Assembly (NCBI GenBank): GCA_012295275.1
Contig: CM022666.1
Coordinates: 718,501-782,500 of the forward strand
DNA: 64,000 nt
Source: Chrysomallon squamiferum
Taxonomy: Eukaryota; Mollusca; Gastropoda; Neomphalida; Peltospiridae
Direction: 5' to 3'
Made by a program: the position numbers and the translations under genes. The notes beneath the pieces are model-generated. The model saw only the letters and a list, made by a program, of their open reading frames with translations, was not told where the DNA came from and searched no databases. Positions 14,549 through 29,000 of this stretch are shown here, piece after piece. Position 1 is the first letter of the stretch; every line of letters starts with the position of its first letter.

Positions 14549-17500
14549 GTCTAGCAAAAAAACAACATCAAATATGTGTTTAAAATATATTTTTTAAATT
14601 TATATTAATTTTTTTTTAAAACCCACCATCTGTTGTTGCCTAGCAACAAATGAAAGACAAGCGACAACAACAGATTCACATTTCAATATTTTTTTGATGT
14701 TTTCATTTTTACATTGCTTTTTTTTTTTTTTTTAATCTTTTATCCCACTTTAATTTTTTCACATTTTTTTTTAAAATTTATTATTAAGCCTCATACAATC
14801 TGATTTATAACATATCAAGATTTAAATCCACCAAAAAAAAAAAAAAATGTTTTGCTTTCACTTTTGATTTATTATTACATTTATCTTAAAAAAAAAAAAA
14901 ATTAAAAAAAGAAAATTTAAAATTTAAACTTTTTTTTTATCATCAATATTTTGGTAGTAATAAAACGCAGAAAATCAAAATGCGAATGACAATGACATCA
15001 ACAGCATCTATCAGAATATTAATATTTAAAACTGATGATTAAAAAATAAAATTAATCAGTTGATTTTTTTTTGTTGTACAAGGCTGTTTTTGAAATCTCT
15101 ACATTTAACTGCAAAGAATGAAGATTATTCAGAAAGTTACAAAAAGGTTATTAAACATTTGTTGCTAAGCAATGTATATCATTGTTGAGGATAGTGCAAG
15201 TATTACAGGCTGGAAATCAGTATGAAGTTGTAAATATTACAGTTTGTAAGTCATTATTAGAGACTGTAAGTCAGTATGAGGTTGTAAGTCATTATTAGAG
15301 ACTGTAAGTCAGTATGAGGTTAAAAATATTACACATGTAAGTCATTATTATAGGCTGTATTAAAATGTTATTTCATTTTTAATTTTTTTGTTTATCTAAG
15401 TATCTATTTTTTAAGATAATGCGATCACATACAATCATTAAAAAAATAGTTTTAAATCTGAAAGTGATTTATGTGCTGGTAATCCAGCTGAAAACTGTTT
15501 GACATGTTTGCAAGTCATTATAATAAAGTTGCAAGTCAGTTTGGTATAACTGCAGCTCAGAACAGTAAACATGTAATCCGTATGATACGCTTATAATCAT
15601 TATGGTAAGTTTATAATCAGTATGATGTAGCTTATAATCAGTATGATAAGTTTGTTATCAGAATGACAAGCTTTTAATCAGAAAGGCAAGGCTGTAAGCC
15701 AGTATAAGAGTGCAAATCAATACAGATAACCATGTGATCAATGTGGTAAGGTTCTACATCAGTATAATAAGACTGTAAGCCTGTATGGTAAGGTTATATA
15801 TGTCAGACAATGGTAAGGCTGTTAAACAGTAAGGGAGTGTTCTAACTTAATACCGAGACTAAGTCAAAACTGTGAAATTTGTAATCAACACACACAATTA
15901 ATAAATCATCTATGACTAAGGAAAGTTATGGAAGGTTGTAATTAAGGATGGTATGGTAGAAAAAACAACTTATGAAGAGTTTGTATCATGATTAGAGTCA
16001 GACTGTAATATTAACTGATCTTTCAGTGATTACTGAAGACTGTAATTCAGTGGTAAACGTGCATGGTATATTCTGTAACTCAGATTAGATTAAAATCAAT
16101 AGGATGGTGCTGTTAATCTTCCAAGATATAATTAAGTTATTTTGGAAGGCAGAAAATGAGGTGAGATTTTACAGCATTAACACAGTTAGATTACACCGCA
16201 CCATTCTTGCAAGCCACTGAAGTCAAGTTTTTCAAACAGTTGTTAAATTGGATGAAAATAGTTTTATAAAATATAAATTTAAAAAAAAAAAAAGAAATAT
16301 ACTGTATATATTAAAATTTAAAATACATGTGGTTTCTTTAAGGGATAGTCTCATTATAAAATCATTTTGTGTTTTAATTGTGGCTTATACAAAGATTATA
16401 GATAACTGAGGACATGCATACCTTTAGTTCAGAAATGTGAAAAAAAATAAAAAAATAAAAAACATCTATCATTTTAACACAAAGTAAAATAAATTTAATC
16501 ATTTCCATAAACTTATCAGTTAATCCTATATTTTGTTTTCTTTGTAAAATAAAATAACTAATTATTTTAAAGATGAATTATTATTAAACATTAACTGTGA
16601 CCTTGTCAGCCAAAGTTTCTAACAATTGTTATGATGGATATAATTAAACTTTTAAAAGTGGTTTTGCTTACTAATAAATACTGTAAAGTTATGTTAAATA
16701 TTGGTTGTGCAAGCTGGCAAGTTGCAAGGTCAGTTTATAAACCATTCTGTTTTCTTATTTATTCTTGTTAATTCATGCCTAGAACCATTTCAACCTATAT
16801 GTACAGCAGTCAAAAACATGTTTTTCTCAAAATAAACCTGCACACAGAACAACACAAAATATTTTTTCCCAATCTAAACTTGCATACTTAGGAAGCAAAA
16901 ATCTTATTTTTATCATCTGTACTTCTACATGCAGTGAATAAATGTCTTTTTTTAACAACTATCCATGTACATATAGCAACTAACACATTTTTTTCCCAAT
17001 CCAAACCTGTACACAATGCAATTCAGAATCAGTATTTCTACATCCAGTGAACAGATATTAATCTCTCTACATACAGCAGCTTGAAATAATTTTCCCAATC
17101 AAAACATGCACATGCACCAAACACATAAACAATTTAAACCTTCAGATATAGGAACCAAATCTTTTTTCCAAATCTAAACATCTATGTGCAGCAAACAAAA
17201 TGACTGTTTCATGTGAACTAAAACCATCTTTTGTTCCTCTTAACAATCTAAATTATTCATAAATTAAAAAAAAACACATTTTTTTCCCATTCCAAAACTT
17301 CATGAGCACTCAAACTGTATCATTTTATCATGCATGTATAGGATACACATTTTTTCCCATTCCAAACTTCAATATGAGCATCCAAGCAATACAGTTTTAT
17401 CATATAAACTTATTTTTCAAAGTATACATCTCTATTTTCCCTAAAGAAAAAATAATTTTTTAACAATTTATATCTGAAATAGTGCAGCCATATTCATTTT

Positions 17501-17852
17501 AAATCTAAACATGCAACAAAATATTTTATACACCTGCACTTCCAAATAGAGCAAATAAAACACAACACTTATCTAAACCTATTCATAAAGCAAATAAATT
17601 ATTTCATTTGTGCAGATCTTTTCACCATTCATGTAATATTTAATCTTTTCATTCTTATTCCTTTTTATATCAGTCCATATCTTTTACCTGAATAGAATCT
17701 TTTATACAAACAGAAATTAATTACTTTGTGATTCAGACCTGTTGTACAACCAGTTGATAGATTTTTTTTCTTTACTGGATTATAGAGTGGAAACCAGATA
17801 TCTTTTAGAAAGACGTAAACCTTATCATTAAATACAACTAAAGATATTTTAA

Positions 17853-17919
<67 letters not shown>

Positions 17920-18912
17920 GTGTTTTTATTATCCACCTACAGAGAAAAAAAACACCTTTTAAACCTTGTCTTGTAAAGTATATAATTTTCTTCTTTTTTT
18001 TACTTTTATTTTTTTGACAACATGAATGCACATTGAGTCATAACTTTCCACATCTCAGCTGCATCCTGAACAAGAAAATAACAGTAATTATGTTCTCACT
18101 GAAAATGATTCATCCATATGAGCATGTCTACTGTTTAAGTATAAAATTTAACAATACTTTCAAGTTTACTGAAAAAACTTAGTAGCTGTGTGTTTATTTT
18201 TAATTTTCTTCCAATTTCAAAACCAATGCTGTATTAATACAGTCAAGACATATTTATTAATATTTAATGTCACCAACAAGAAATATTTATTAATATTTAA
18301 TATCACCAACAAGAAATATTTATTAATATTTAATATTACCAACAAGGAATAATTATTGATGTTAAAGTTTCCCAAACATAAAGCTGTCAAATGACTTCGG
18401 CATTGGCTTCATAAATAAGGGCAACATGTTTTATTGAAGTTTTATTGAAGTGTTTATTGTTGTAAAATCTAGCAGTAAACAGATTGATCTGCTGTACAAT
18501 GTCTGACTGGGCGTGGTCTCACTACTGACAGTTATTCTGTAACAGTCTCACAACAAGTTCGTTCCCTGCAGTTTGAATGCTACGTCAAAAATGGTCAAAA
18601 AGGTCAAAACTATTTCTGCTGTACTTTAGGGTCTTAAAAGATATACAGTGTGGCAAAGATTACTAACTGTATTATATGTAAAAAAAAAAAAAAAAAATTT
18701 TAAAATAATTTCTTTGAGGTCCATAAAAAAAATGGTTGTAAAGTTATTCATCTATAAATTAAATATTTTAGAAATCATTTTAAACATTTTGATTTGATAG
18801 TTAAAATATCTCAGTTGTATTTTTAAATACCTCACTTTCATCCTCATTTACAAAATATAAGTAAAACAGAAATGGATTTATCTGACACATGATAAAATAA
18901 TATTGCACTTTG

Positions 18913-18945
<33 letters not shown>

Positions 18946-19356
18946 AAAGACAAACAGTATATGGCAATTATTCCAAAACCTGGCTGAGAACAAGCAGGTT
19001 ATTTGCACCATAAAAACTTAAATAAATATAAATGCATCAAGAAGCTAAACAGACGTAAAACCAGAATAAAGCAAACCGGGCCAATGTAACCAAATCTCTA
19101 CTGAATGAAATGATAATCCTATTTGTTAAGTTTCATATGAAATCACTAATTACTTGTTATATGATTGATATATGTCATACAAAGATTTAAAAGAAAATTT
19201 TAAAATAGATAAAAAATAATATTTAATTTCGCACTGATCGGTTCAGACATTTTGTTATTTTATTATTATGAAAGGTTTAGGCCCTTAATTTATATTGACA
19301 GAATACATGACTATCTTTCCTGCACTTAAAACTGCACACACACACACACACACGCA

Positions 19357-19387
<31 letters not shown>

Positions 19388-22300
19388 GCATTTATATATA
19401 TCCTCAGAAAAACACTGAAACATACACACACACACATACACAGTGAACCCAAACATAACACAAACACATAACAACTGAAATGGAATGTTTCAAGCCATTA
19501 GTTAACTAACTTTCTGTATAATGTGTGGTTTTAAACGTTTGTGGTTTATATTCAGTAAAATACATTTGTAAATTCTAATAATGCACAATCTGTCATTCTG
19601 TATAATTACAGTGGGGAAATTTCACAAAATAAAAAATTAAAATTTTTGTGGTTTATGCTCATTTCATTTCCTCTATTAATGCACAAACTTTTTATACAGA
19701 ATATACTGTGGATATTTCATGGAATAATATTTAGTTATTTTTGCCCTATGTCTGATATTTACAAAGTTCGATGTTTTTTTTTATTTAACAACATCAGTAA
19801 AGTACATTAATTGTTTCTCTGCCATCATTTACTGGATGTCAAAAATGTGACCATTCTTAGGCAGCATTTTGAAGGAACAAGCAACTTTTTGCCTTAGAAG
19901 CAAAAGACCCTTTAGACAGACACACACAATAGCCTATGTCAACTGAGAGCACTAGTTGGAATGGTAAATTAGGCCTGTGACACAGTCTTTGTCACTAGTA
20001 TTATTTCTCTAAACTGTTAACAATTTATGGCACTTTAACACTTTCTTAATTAAAACATCTTATTACATTAGTTGTAAAGATAAAGAAAGCTAACAGATTG
20101 TTTTTAATTCCAGTTACTTGTTGTATCAGTCTAGCTACCCACAAATTTGTCTTTTCCTATCAACATGATCAGTAATTATTGTTAGTTATAACATAAAATG
20201 TTTAACAAAAAACAGGGGGACAGAATGAATGTAAATGAGCGTATTAGACATAATTAACTTTTTAATTACGAAACAGGGAACAACCGATATAAATAAACTT
20301 ACTGCACCCTGACTTTACAAGTCCAAAATAACAGCACAGCTGACAAATCAGTACACTGCAACTTAAGTCCACAAAACCGGATCAGTTCACAAAAACCAGT
20401 GTGAAAAGTTATGAGGACCTGACACCAAGGTGGAATTTAAGACAAGGAAGAAAGACTGAAAGTAACCAATCACATTTCAAATCGCAAAACTTCCCATCAA
20501 AAACCATATTGTCAAGAAGACATCAAAAGTGTATCATTACACAAAACATTTCACTATAATATGATAATAATAATAATAAAAAATAACAAAAATTCCCAAA
20601 GTTTAATGGTTAAGTTTTATGTTAGTACTGTAATAGCAAATATGTATATGCAGTGCAATAGCATTAGCTCAAAGTAAATTAATAAAATGTATGAATAAAA
20701 GCAGAAATGTTTAAATTTTAGTTTAAAATTAAAACTAACCTCAGACCATGGTTGGGGGGTGAGAATATATTCTACACTTGAGAAATATTTACTGTAAAAT
20801 TCACTAAGTTTTGTATCTCATTACTTTTTCTTTTATACTAGTAACATATAGCTAAATAATGCTTTCCATTATATTTTACTGCATCTAATTTTATTACTAA
20901 TAAATTAAATTGAGTCTTAAAACCCATGTAAAAATGTTTTTGATTCCATACTTCTATTCAAAAAACAGAATTAATAATTATTAAAACAACCTCAAAAGAG
21001 TGAAACACTAACACATACAGACAGACACACTTACATACACAGACACACAGACACACATACACACACATACATAAAGACAGAGCCAGGCAGTCAAGCAAAA
21101 ATACACTAAAGGTCAAATGTCCCATAAGTAATAACAATAACATATAGATAAGCTTCATACTGTATTCATTAAAAATGGCTACTGAATCCTTAACTAACAT
21201 TTAAAAAAATAATAATAAAAACAGTGTATAAAAATGCAAAACTGTCCTGTATGCTCTTCAATCAAAGTTATGCAAAATACGTATATATCTTTTTTAAATC
21301 CATTTCATTAAGCATACTGGTAGCTTTAATATCTGCTATAAACCAGTTTGATTTGGTACTAGTGTTACCTATGTTTAAGTGTTACATAATTATTTCACAT
21401 CAATGCTAATTTATTTGATGAAACGTACCAGGCTACAGTGGTGTAAAAAACGAAACATCAAAACACTAAATGAAGATTTTTCAAGAACCTCTACAACTGA
21501 TGGAATGCTAAGTTTTCAGGACTACAGAGTCCCAGGGCACCAAAATTTACTGACTTTTCATTGGTGGAATGCTACAGACATGTTTCTCAACAAAAAAAAA
21601 TAATAATAATAATAATAATAATAATAATTATATACATGAAAGCAAATCTGTGTTAATACTGCAAGTTGACTTGTTATCGTTGATGGTTAATGACACAAAA
21701 TCTTAACTAAGAATAAAGTTTGGCTTTTATGAATAATTAAATGGCTAAAATGAATATGAAGAAGCATTAATTACATGTTTTTTCACTGCCTGCAAGGACT
21801 GTTCTAAAAATGAACACAAGAAACTAATGGGTACTGTTGAAGTATGCCTTTCATGGACACACAGTTTAACTTCATCAGAAAATTCTGTTCTTTTGACAAA
21901 TAAACAATAGAATTTGATTTACTTTTTATCTGAAACTAGGGCAATACCTTTGGATCTAGTAATACTTAACAAACATTCTAAACAACAGTTTCAAAAATTA
22001 ATTAAAAAATGAAGTAGAAAATTTAAAAAAAATCAGAGAGTTTGATTCTATGTGATCATTTCTGGATCAGTCCTTACTGTAAACGAAGGAAATATCCAGC
22101 ATTATGATTATTCGACATCTGATGATGTTAAAATGATACGGGAAACAAATGAGACAAACATTAGTGAACAAATTTGCAATTTTCAGGCACACAACTCTCC
22201 CAGTTTCAACAGCAAAGTCCAGTAATTATCCCCAATTGATGTAAAATTAACATATATACAGTTACGTAACGGCGAGATTTGTAGTAATCCTCATTAGCAA

Positions 22301-23237
22301 TATTCAATCATTATCAAAGTCATAGAAAAATTGTCAAAACCGAAGATGTCAGAACAACCGAATCAAAAAAAAAAAAAAAAAAAAGATCCTAGATGGCTAC
22401 AGTGATTAATGATCTGAAGTGGGTGTGTGTTCGTCTGCACTTTTGTCAGAGCTGGTTGAAGGTGTGACAACCTGTGGTGGTTTTATGAACGTGTCTCCTT
22501 GCTTGCCCGAGTCCTCAAAGTCACTCTCACTCTCACTGGTTGTGTAGGTCACATCAGCAATGTCCGATCGCTCTAAACTGGCCAGAGGATCCACACTCAG
22601 CCTCTTCCCATGAATGTGAGGCTGGCTCTCTGTGTCCAGTGACGACGATGAATTGTCACTGGGCAGTTCCAGAGCTGGTGGAGGTGGGGGGAAATCCTCA
22701 TCATCACCACCACCACCACCACCACCACCACCACCATCATCATCTTCTTCATCTTTCTCACTGCCTTCCCCCGCCTCCAGTTTTTCCAGCGACTCCAGAG
22801 GAGAAACCTCTCTCGTGTGGGACGTGCCCTCACTCATCCCCATTCCCGAGTCGATGGTCATGTCGCGAATCATGTCTTTGTCTGTGTAGTCGTCTAGGCA
22901 CTTGGTGGCTGCATACTGTGCGTAGATCTCTTTAGCTGCGTTGCTGTCCATCTCCCCCTCCGTGTCACTCTCGTTGTCCGAACTCTCGCTGCCACTGTAC
23001 GTCATGTCACTCTCCGAACTGTGGCGCCGCAAGTTCTCCAGAGTCTCCAGGATGTCTCCCGAGTCAATGTCGCCCTCATTGTGGCTGTCGTAGAAGCTGG
23101 AGTCGTCGGGTTCCTCGATGGGGCTGCGCATCACCAGCATGCTGACGTCGCTGTGGAAACTCTGCTGCTGGACGTCGAGGTCGTCGTGGAAACTAACACG
23201 CTTTTCCGTTTTAGTCTCCAGCGATGACTGCTGCTGC

Positions 23238-23272
<35 letters not shown>

Positions 23273-26063
23273 TTGTTGTTGCTGCTGCTCTTCTTCTTCT
23301 TCAACTTTCTGGAGTGACCATCTTTTTATTGTTTCTATTGCTGCCTCTTTCTTTGGCTGTTCTGGTTGTTCGGGGGCTGAAGGGTCGGGTCTGAACGTTG
23401 AGAAGGTTAATGATGTTGGAGGATTACTGTTTTTCGAAGTTGGACTTTCTTCTCCATTGTACAAGAATGCTGCTGCAGGGGAAGGGAGGTCAAAAATAAG
23501 AGAACTCTGCTTGCCTGGACTGTTCACTGACTCATTCACCTGGGCCATGTGAGAGGCTTTTGTACTGGGGGACATGGCAAACCAAGGGTCCTTTTCTCCA
23601 TCCAGCTGTTCAAAGCGGGAAGGCTCAGACTCCAGAGAGTCTTTGGCTCTGCTGGGCAAACCAAACGTGTTGATGCTGTCTGACTCCCCTGACGTTGTTG
23701 GAGATGTCACTTTGTGTTCAGAAGACGAAATACTGCTGCGACTTTCAGAAGAAACGCTACCTTTCTCTATGACCGTCTCTTTGCTTGTGGCCATGTCGGA
23801 TGATTCGGATGAAGTGGAAAGTTTGTCAGACGATGTGTGAGGAAAGTCTGTGGACATTACGTTTGTAGCAATTGGTTGGATGATGGTCACAATGTTTGGT
23901 TTTTTATGAATTTGAGCAGGAGGAGGCGGAGGAGGGGCTGTGGTGGTAGTTGTTGCAGTTTCTTCTGTAGAGGAAGGAATGGCAGCTTGGCTGTCACTAA
24001 CAGTTTTCTCTTTCACTGGATTCATCAGGCTTTGCAGTGCTTTCAGAATCAGCAGTCTCAGCAGGCTCTTTTACAATGGTTGCTGCACCATTCGACACTG
24101 GAGCTTCTTTCGAAGCTCTAATCCTGCTAAGGATTTCTTTTTCAAACGATGGACTTGTGGTGTCATCTTTCGAAGAGAAGCTGGTTTTAGCTGGAAGATT
24201 GTGGCAGCTGACAAGCTCAAAGCGTCTCAGAGTTGACGGTGATCTTTCACTCGAGGAATTTCTGCTGTGCGAGCCATCTCGCTTTCTGGAGGAACGTCCT
24301 GGACTTTTTGACCTGTCCCTCGGCTTCTTGCTCTGCTCACCTGTGCAGACCTCAGCAGCAGTGTAGAAAGCAGTCTCTTCTGTGCTTTCACTGTCGGTGC
24401 GCACTCGACGGTGCAGAGTGTAAGGAATATCGGCAATCAAGTCCGTATCGGCTGAAAACTTGCGTTTGTCGGGAATGTTTAAATCAAGAGACCTAGTTCT
24501 TGTTGTGGATTTCACCTCTCCTGGGACATCCTTTGTCCTTTCTTCTGGCAGCATCACTGGCTACACCCACTGTGGGGACATCAGTGTTCAACACCTTAAC
24601 CTCTGGAGGGGGTTTATCTTTTTCTCCTTCACTGGCCTTGGCCAAAGGATTGACGTCTGCCACCGTTATACAAACACTGTTAGCCTTGAAGTCGGTGACA
24701 ACCTCTTTCCCAAATGTTGTCTCAGTCTTGGTCAAAGACTGCATCTGCTCTTGCTCTTTATCCTTCACATACACTGTAGCCGTTATGCATGCACTGGGTG
24801 GAACCTCTCCGTTAATGCCTAAACTATCAAAAGAGCTACCCTGCTTCATTAACATGCTGGACTTGCCAGCAGCATCACCAGAAGGAGGAGGAAGACCAGA
24901 ACCGACATCTTTATCTGAAACCAAACCATTCACCCCGACCTTCCCCGAATCACCCTCGCCCATCTTAGAAAACGATACGGACTTCCCGTCCCTATCCCTC
25001 CCACCCTTATCCTCCCCTATCGGGGGACGGACTATGAATACTGTCATCATTGTCATTTGCATTTTGATTGGCTGATGTTTGCATGTCAATACTATTAGAA
25101 AATAGGTTTTGTTTCAACTTATCATCAGAATAACTTGCACCTCTTTCCTCGGCGGCGTCCGTCCTCGAGTCCACGGAGTCTGTCTTCCTCATCAGGGCCC
25201 TCTCCAGCGCCGGAGTCCCCTCCAGACTGTGGCTGTGCTCCATCCGCGGAGACCCGAGCGAGCGGCTGCCCGACATGGAGCTGTCGCTGTGGATCTCGGC
25301 CGTCTCGACGCGCGTGGGGCTGACGTGGTTGTCGTGCGGCGTGTCGAGGATGTGCGAGCCGCTGGACGCGGTGCTGTTGTGCAGGTCGGAGGAGTTGTGG
25401 ATGCTCGTCGACTTCATCGCTATCTTCGGCGTGACACTCGCGCTGCGGCTCGATATCCTACCACTGGCTGACCTGCAAGAGATGCAAAGTTCAGTCAGAC
25501 ACCAACAACAATGACAACAACATCAACATCAACAACAACAAAAGTAATAATAATGATTATGGTAATGATAAGTTTAAATAATGATGATGATGATGATTTA
25601 ATAAAGTATTCAAATTATTTAATTTACAAAGCCTGTTAAAAATATTTTAAATGAATGTTGTAAATTTACATATTTATAAAAGTATTAAAATTTTTAAAAA
25701 TAAATAATTCAGAACTGAATCTGATGTTTACTATGACCAACTATAACTCGTATACACATTTTTTTTTTTTTTCCTGCCCTCCATAATTTATTTTTGATTA
25801 CTATTGATTCACACAAAACACAGTTTAATGGATTTTACATATCTGTACATGTATGATTATTACAATATGTTAGTATGTGTGCATGCATGCATGCATACGT
25901 GCATGTGAGTGAGATGTGGTTTGGTGGGTTGCTCTGGTTTGATTTTAAAATTCAAATTGACAATGTAAGACAGCTGTATCCAAAATCTAAAATACTTATT
26001 GCTAACTAAAATATATATATATATTTTTTTTAATTTTAAGAAAACAAAATAAATAAATAAATT

Positions 26064-26096
<33 letters not shown>

Positions 26097-29000
26097 AATA
26101 TAATTCTTTTATTTTCAATGTCAGCACTTTAGCTTTATTTAAAGAACACAAACAACATGCTAATTCAGTATGTTTTACTGAATAAGATATCATTCAGTTT
26201 ATTCCATGACATATTTGTCACTTGCACATTCAGCTATTGCTTTTAATGCATTCTTCTGTCATAAAATTAATGGCCACAACATGTGGCTGTCTCAATTCAT
26301 TCTGTTCAAAATAAAAAGAAGAAAAAAAAATGAAAAAAAAAAAAAAAAACCAGCAGGAAGTAACAGGAGGAAAATTAGAATATTTATTTGACTACAAATG
26401 TTGTTGGAAAAGATTTAGACATATCAGTGAACCATGACATATAAGAAAGATTTGTATTTATTACTCAGGCTAAATGTTAAACCAGTGTTTCTCAACATCC
26501 CATTTGTTATGTGTACAGTTTTCAAATCATTTTTTTTATATTCATCTTTTTTTCAACATTCCACTTAACATTCATCACTTCTGCCTCTATGTCATGACCC
26601 AGAGGAATCACACCTATGTGTCAAATCCAGGGGAAATCAAGTCTCTATGCCATGAAAATTATTTATCAAAACCTACAACAGTATGCATTTTACACTGAGT
26701 CCAAGAGAATCATGTCCAAAGTAAATGCGAATCCAAGGTAATTATACCTCTGTGCCATGCCTTGTGGTATTATACAGGCATATGTAAGCTATGATGAATA
26801 GGAACTGCTTCATGCTGTATCCAAGGAAATGTATGCCATGACCAATAACATATTAAAACAAAGATAGCCATTTTATTTCAAGACACAGAGAATGATTCAT
26901 GTTTGTCACACTGAAGTGAATTATGCCTGGGTGCTGTGTTCAAGCAAATAATCCTACAGAGCCCCACCCTCATAGCTTCTGCAGGTGACATTCCTAAGCT
27001 AAGATTTGAACTTCAAACATGCCGGTTTGAGAACCACTGTGCAACAAGATACAACATGCAAAACTTACTTCCTGCATCCAAATGAAAGCAAAATGACAAA
27101 GAAAACTTTTTCCATTGTTCTTTGTTATCTCAATTTTTGCTAATTTTATTTATAAGATAAAACTGGTTTTAAAAAAATCTTTGACTGTTATAAAAGAGCA
27201 ATGGAAACTTTAAAATGTATTATTTTAATTTTTACAATTAAAAATAATCATCAAAGATATTTGTACCATCTAATGTTATACTGTTTTAACTGATTGATCT
27301 CGATGTTGCCATTATATCCCATTCTAGACTGTGCTCCCATAACTCATTAATGAAAAGACGTATGACTCTACATATACCTTTCTGAAGTCAGGAGAGAGCA
27401 TATCGTGGATTGATAAATTAGTTAAGGAGCACTGGGTTGGAACTGGCAATTGCCTAATTGAAAAGTGTTACTAAGATTAAGATGAACATTGTTTTAAGAA
27501 ATATTTAGAAAATAAAATTAAAAGTTTTAAAAATTATATTATAACAATTAATCTTTTTCAAAACAGTCTAAAGATTTTTATTTTTAAATTTTAGTTTTCT
27601 TAAGTTTTAAGTCCATTATATACTCCCTTAAAATTTCAAACATATTACATACAACACAGATTTAAAATATTAGTAATAATTTCCATGCCATTTACATTAC
27701 AATATGAAAAAATCCAATTTCAAATAACAAGCAATAAATGTTAAAAAAAAAAAAAAAAAAAAATAAGCCTGTGACTAAAGACAGGTTTCAAATGTGATGG
27801 TATGTGCTACCTTGTCTATGAAAATGTATGAAGTTATACTCTTTTCTGATAATCAGTTAAAATAATCAGCAGACATTTTCAAAATCAGTGTAAAATCACA
27901 TGACACGCAGAATATGTTAATTTAACTGTGATTTGAGGTGCTGATAACAAATAAAGAAATTCATTCAGTGTTAGATCAGAGATAGGTTGTTTAAGAACTA
28001 ATATTCACCTTTCAAACTGCAGCTTCTTCAACGTGTCAATGTTACCCCGGACATACTCCATCAGCTGCTTCTGAGTTCTTCCACTGTACCTGAAAGTGAG
28101 ACAAAGACACAGAACAACAAATTAGATACACTTTGACAACATCACATCCACATCACCTTTGCACCTTCATAACTAAAAGACCAAACTAATCCAAGTAATG
28201 TAAACTTGTATCTCTTCTTACAGCTATCTGAATAGTCTTTACTAATCCCTGATATCAACACTAATCACACTAGTCTATCTCTTCATACAGCTGTCTGCAT
28301 AGTCTTTACTAATCCATGACATCAACACTAATCACTTGTCTCTCTTCATACAGCTGTCTGCATAGTCTCTACTAATCCCTGACATCAATACTAATCACAC
28401 TAGTCTAGCTCTTCATACAGCCAATAGTCCAACTAATCCACGATACCAACTATAACAACTCCAGTCAAAATTAACCATTTTAGTACATTTCATTTTTGAT
28501 GACCACAGAAATCACAGAATCATATTAACCCTACCAATGAATATTAACAGTTGAAATCACGGACTGTATGTGTGATGAAGTGATTAAAAATACGTGTCTT
28601 AAAACACCGAGGTAAAACAGTAAAACAAGTTTTTTCTTTTTTAAAACAAATTTTCGCGTCTGCTCACCTAAACGACGAGCCTCTGCTGACAACCCTGGTC
28701 TTCTTTCTGGGCAGCTTCTTCACAACCTGACATCGGAAGAAGGCGTGGTGCTCAATACACTTCTTCCAGAAACCTTTGCATTCGTTTCTGCTGTCAAAGA
28801 AAAACTCTACCGTATCTTTGTAATAACCCTGTTGTGGAGAAATTGAAAAAAAAAGAGAAAAATTTCCAGATTAAAACAAGTCATGTGATAGACATATTCT
28901 TGTTACTTGCAAAATCAGTTAACGGCTGGAAATGTTAATAAGTCTTAGTTACATGATATTTGATGTGTGCATCTCTGACAGACATGGAATTGCTGCTACA

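Larger units (their letters stand above)
2403..22405 (-). other. 20-kb FARP-like intron 10: repeats, no exon recognised
   Basis: This stretch, downstream of the exon 10 stop, holds no frame that I can support as coding. It contains many simple repeats: (CT)n 3330-3357, (GT)n 3384-3412, (ATT)n 5219-5265, T runs 5970-6024, (ATT)n 7956-8000, 9228-9255 and 9294-9343, (AAT)n 12594-12661, (TA)n 14516-14547, (GT)n 17854-17916, an A run 18914-18943 and (CA)n 19335-19383. Decayed minisatellites are listed separately. If the short isoform is used, its 3' UTR would occupy the right end. The first AATAAA on that strand is at 21410-21415, about 1 kb past the stop. Confidence 0.7.

Noticed and set aside
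18250-18347. Possible CRISPR-like array
   Set aside because: Three 33-bp copies abut without spacers; this is a minisatellite in an animal intron.
22540-25514. Plus-strand frames opposite the large FARP-like exon (His, Pro, Cys runs)
   Set aside because: They are antisense shadows of the linker exon; the minus-strand reading has splice phases and motifs that fit the family.
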